Shown here piece after piece: positions 62,311 to 64,000 of a stretch of DNA of 64,000 nucleotides. Below the pieces are notes generated by a model. It had not been told where the DNA came from. It searched no databases and saw nothing but the letters and a program-made list of their open reading frames with translations. Numbering within the stretch: position 1 is the first letter of the stretch; each line of letters starts with the position of its first letter. Both the position numbers and the translations under genes were made by a program. This DNA is from Agelaius tricolor (taxonomy: Eukaryota; Chordata; Aves; Passeriformes; Icteridae), in NCBI GenBank assembly GCA_023055355.1, contig JALJCS010000020.1, forward strand, positions 6,803,001 to 6,867,000, given 5' to 3'.

Positions 62311-64000
<1,690 letters not shown>

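Overview
The window reads as nuclear DNA of an amniote, most likely a bird. It is intron-dominated, with moderate GC, no long gene-like ORF and very few transposable elements. The recognisable elements are two CR1 LINE 3' ends plus a handful of very old MIR/CORE-SINE relics, a mix typical of sauropsid and especially avian genomes. Species cannot be fixed from the sequence.

One gene is supported, on the + strand: FBRSL1 (fibrosin-like 1, AUTS2 family). Three internal coding exons are visible: a 46-nt microexon (32440-32485), a 397-nt exon rich in Pro, Gln and Ser (60352-60748) and a 254-nt exon rich in Ser, Pro and His (62367-62620). Their splice phases chain perfectly (phase 0 into the microexon, 1 into the second exon, 2 into the third, 1 out). 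The peptides match what is known of FBRSL1 (ASVGSEKLF, KVSGLERSREL) and of the AUTS2 family (final HPAG junction). Neither the first nor the last exon is in the window.

Layout: 1-32439 is intron. 32486-60351 is a 27.9-kb intron. 60749-62366 is a 1.6-kb intron that carries a CR1 tail, a 49-bp tandem duplication and a microsatellite-built 3' splice site. 62621-64000 is the start of another intron.

Within the introns I see CR1 tails (4973-5107, 61171-61220) and CORE-SINE/MIR relics (7071-7139, 30603-30683, 31278-31340, 36281-36430). A 60-bp alternating purine-pyrimidine tract contains a perfect 30-bp palindrome (44001-44060). There are G-quadruplex-type runs, short tandem duplications, a CpG-rich block (10715-11040) and several stretches that look like conserved developmental enhancers (octamer, TAATTA, X-box-like and NFI-half-site motifs). 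The regulatory calls rest on motif content alone and are given low confidence.

The many other 60-190 codon ORFs look like chance open frames in intron DNA or antisense shadows of the exons. I see no RNA gene, CRISPR array, operon, or previously undescribed protein system. The most interesting material is the exon architecture, the possibly exapted SINE at 36281-36430, the palindromic Z-DNA tract and a dispersed 19-bp identical element.
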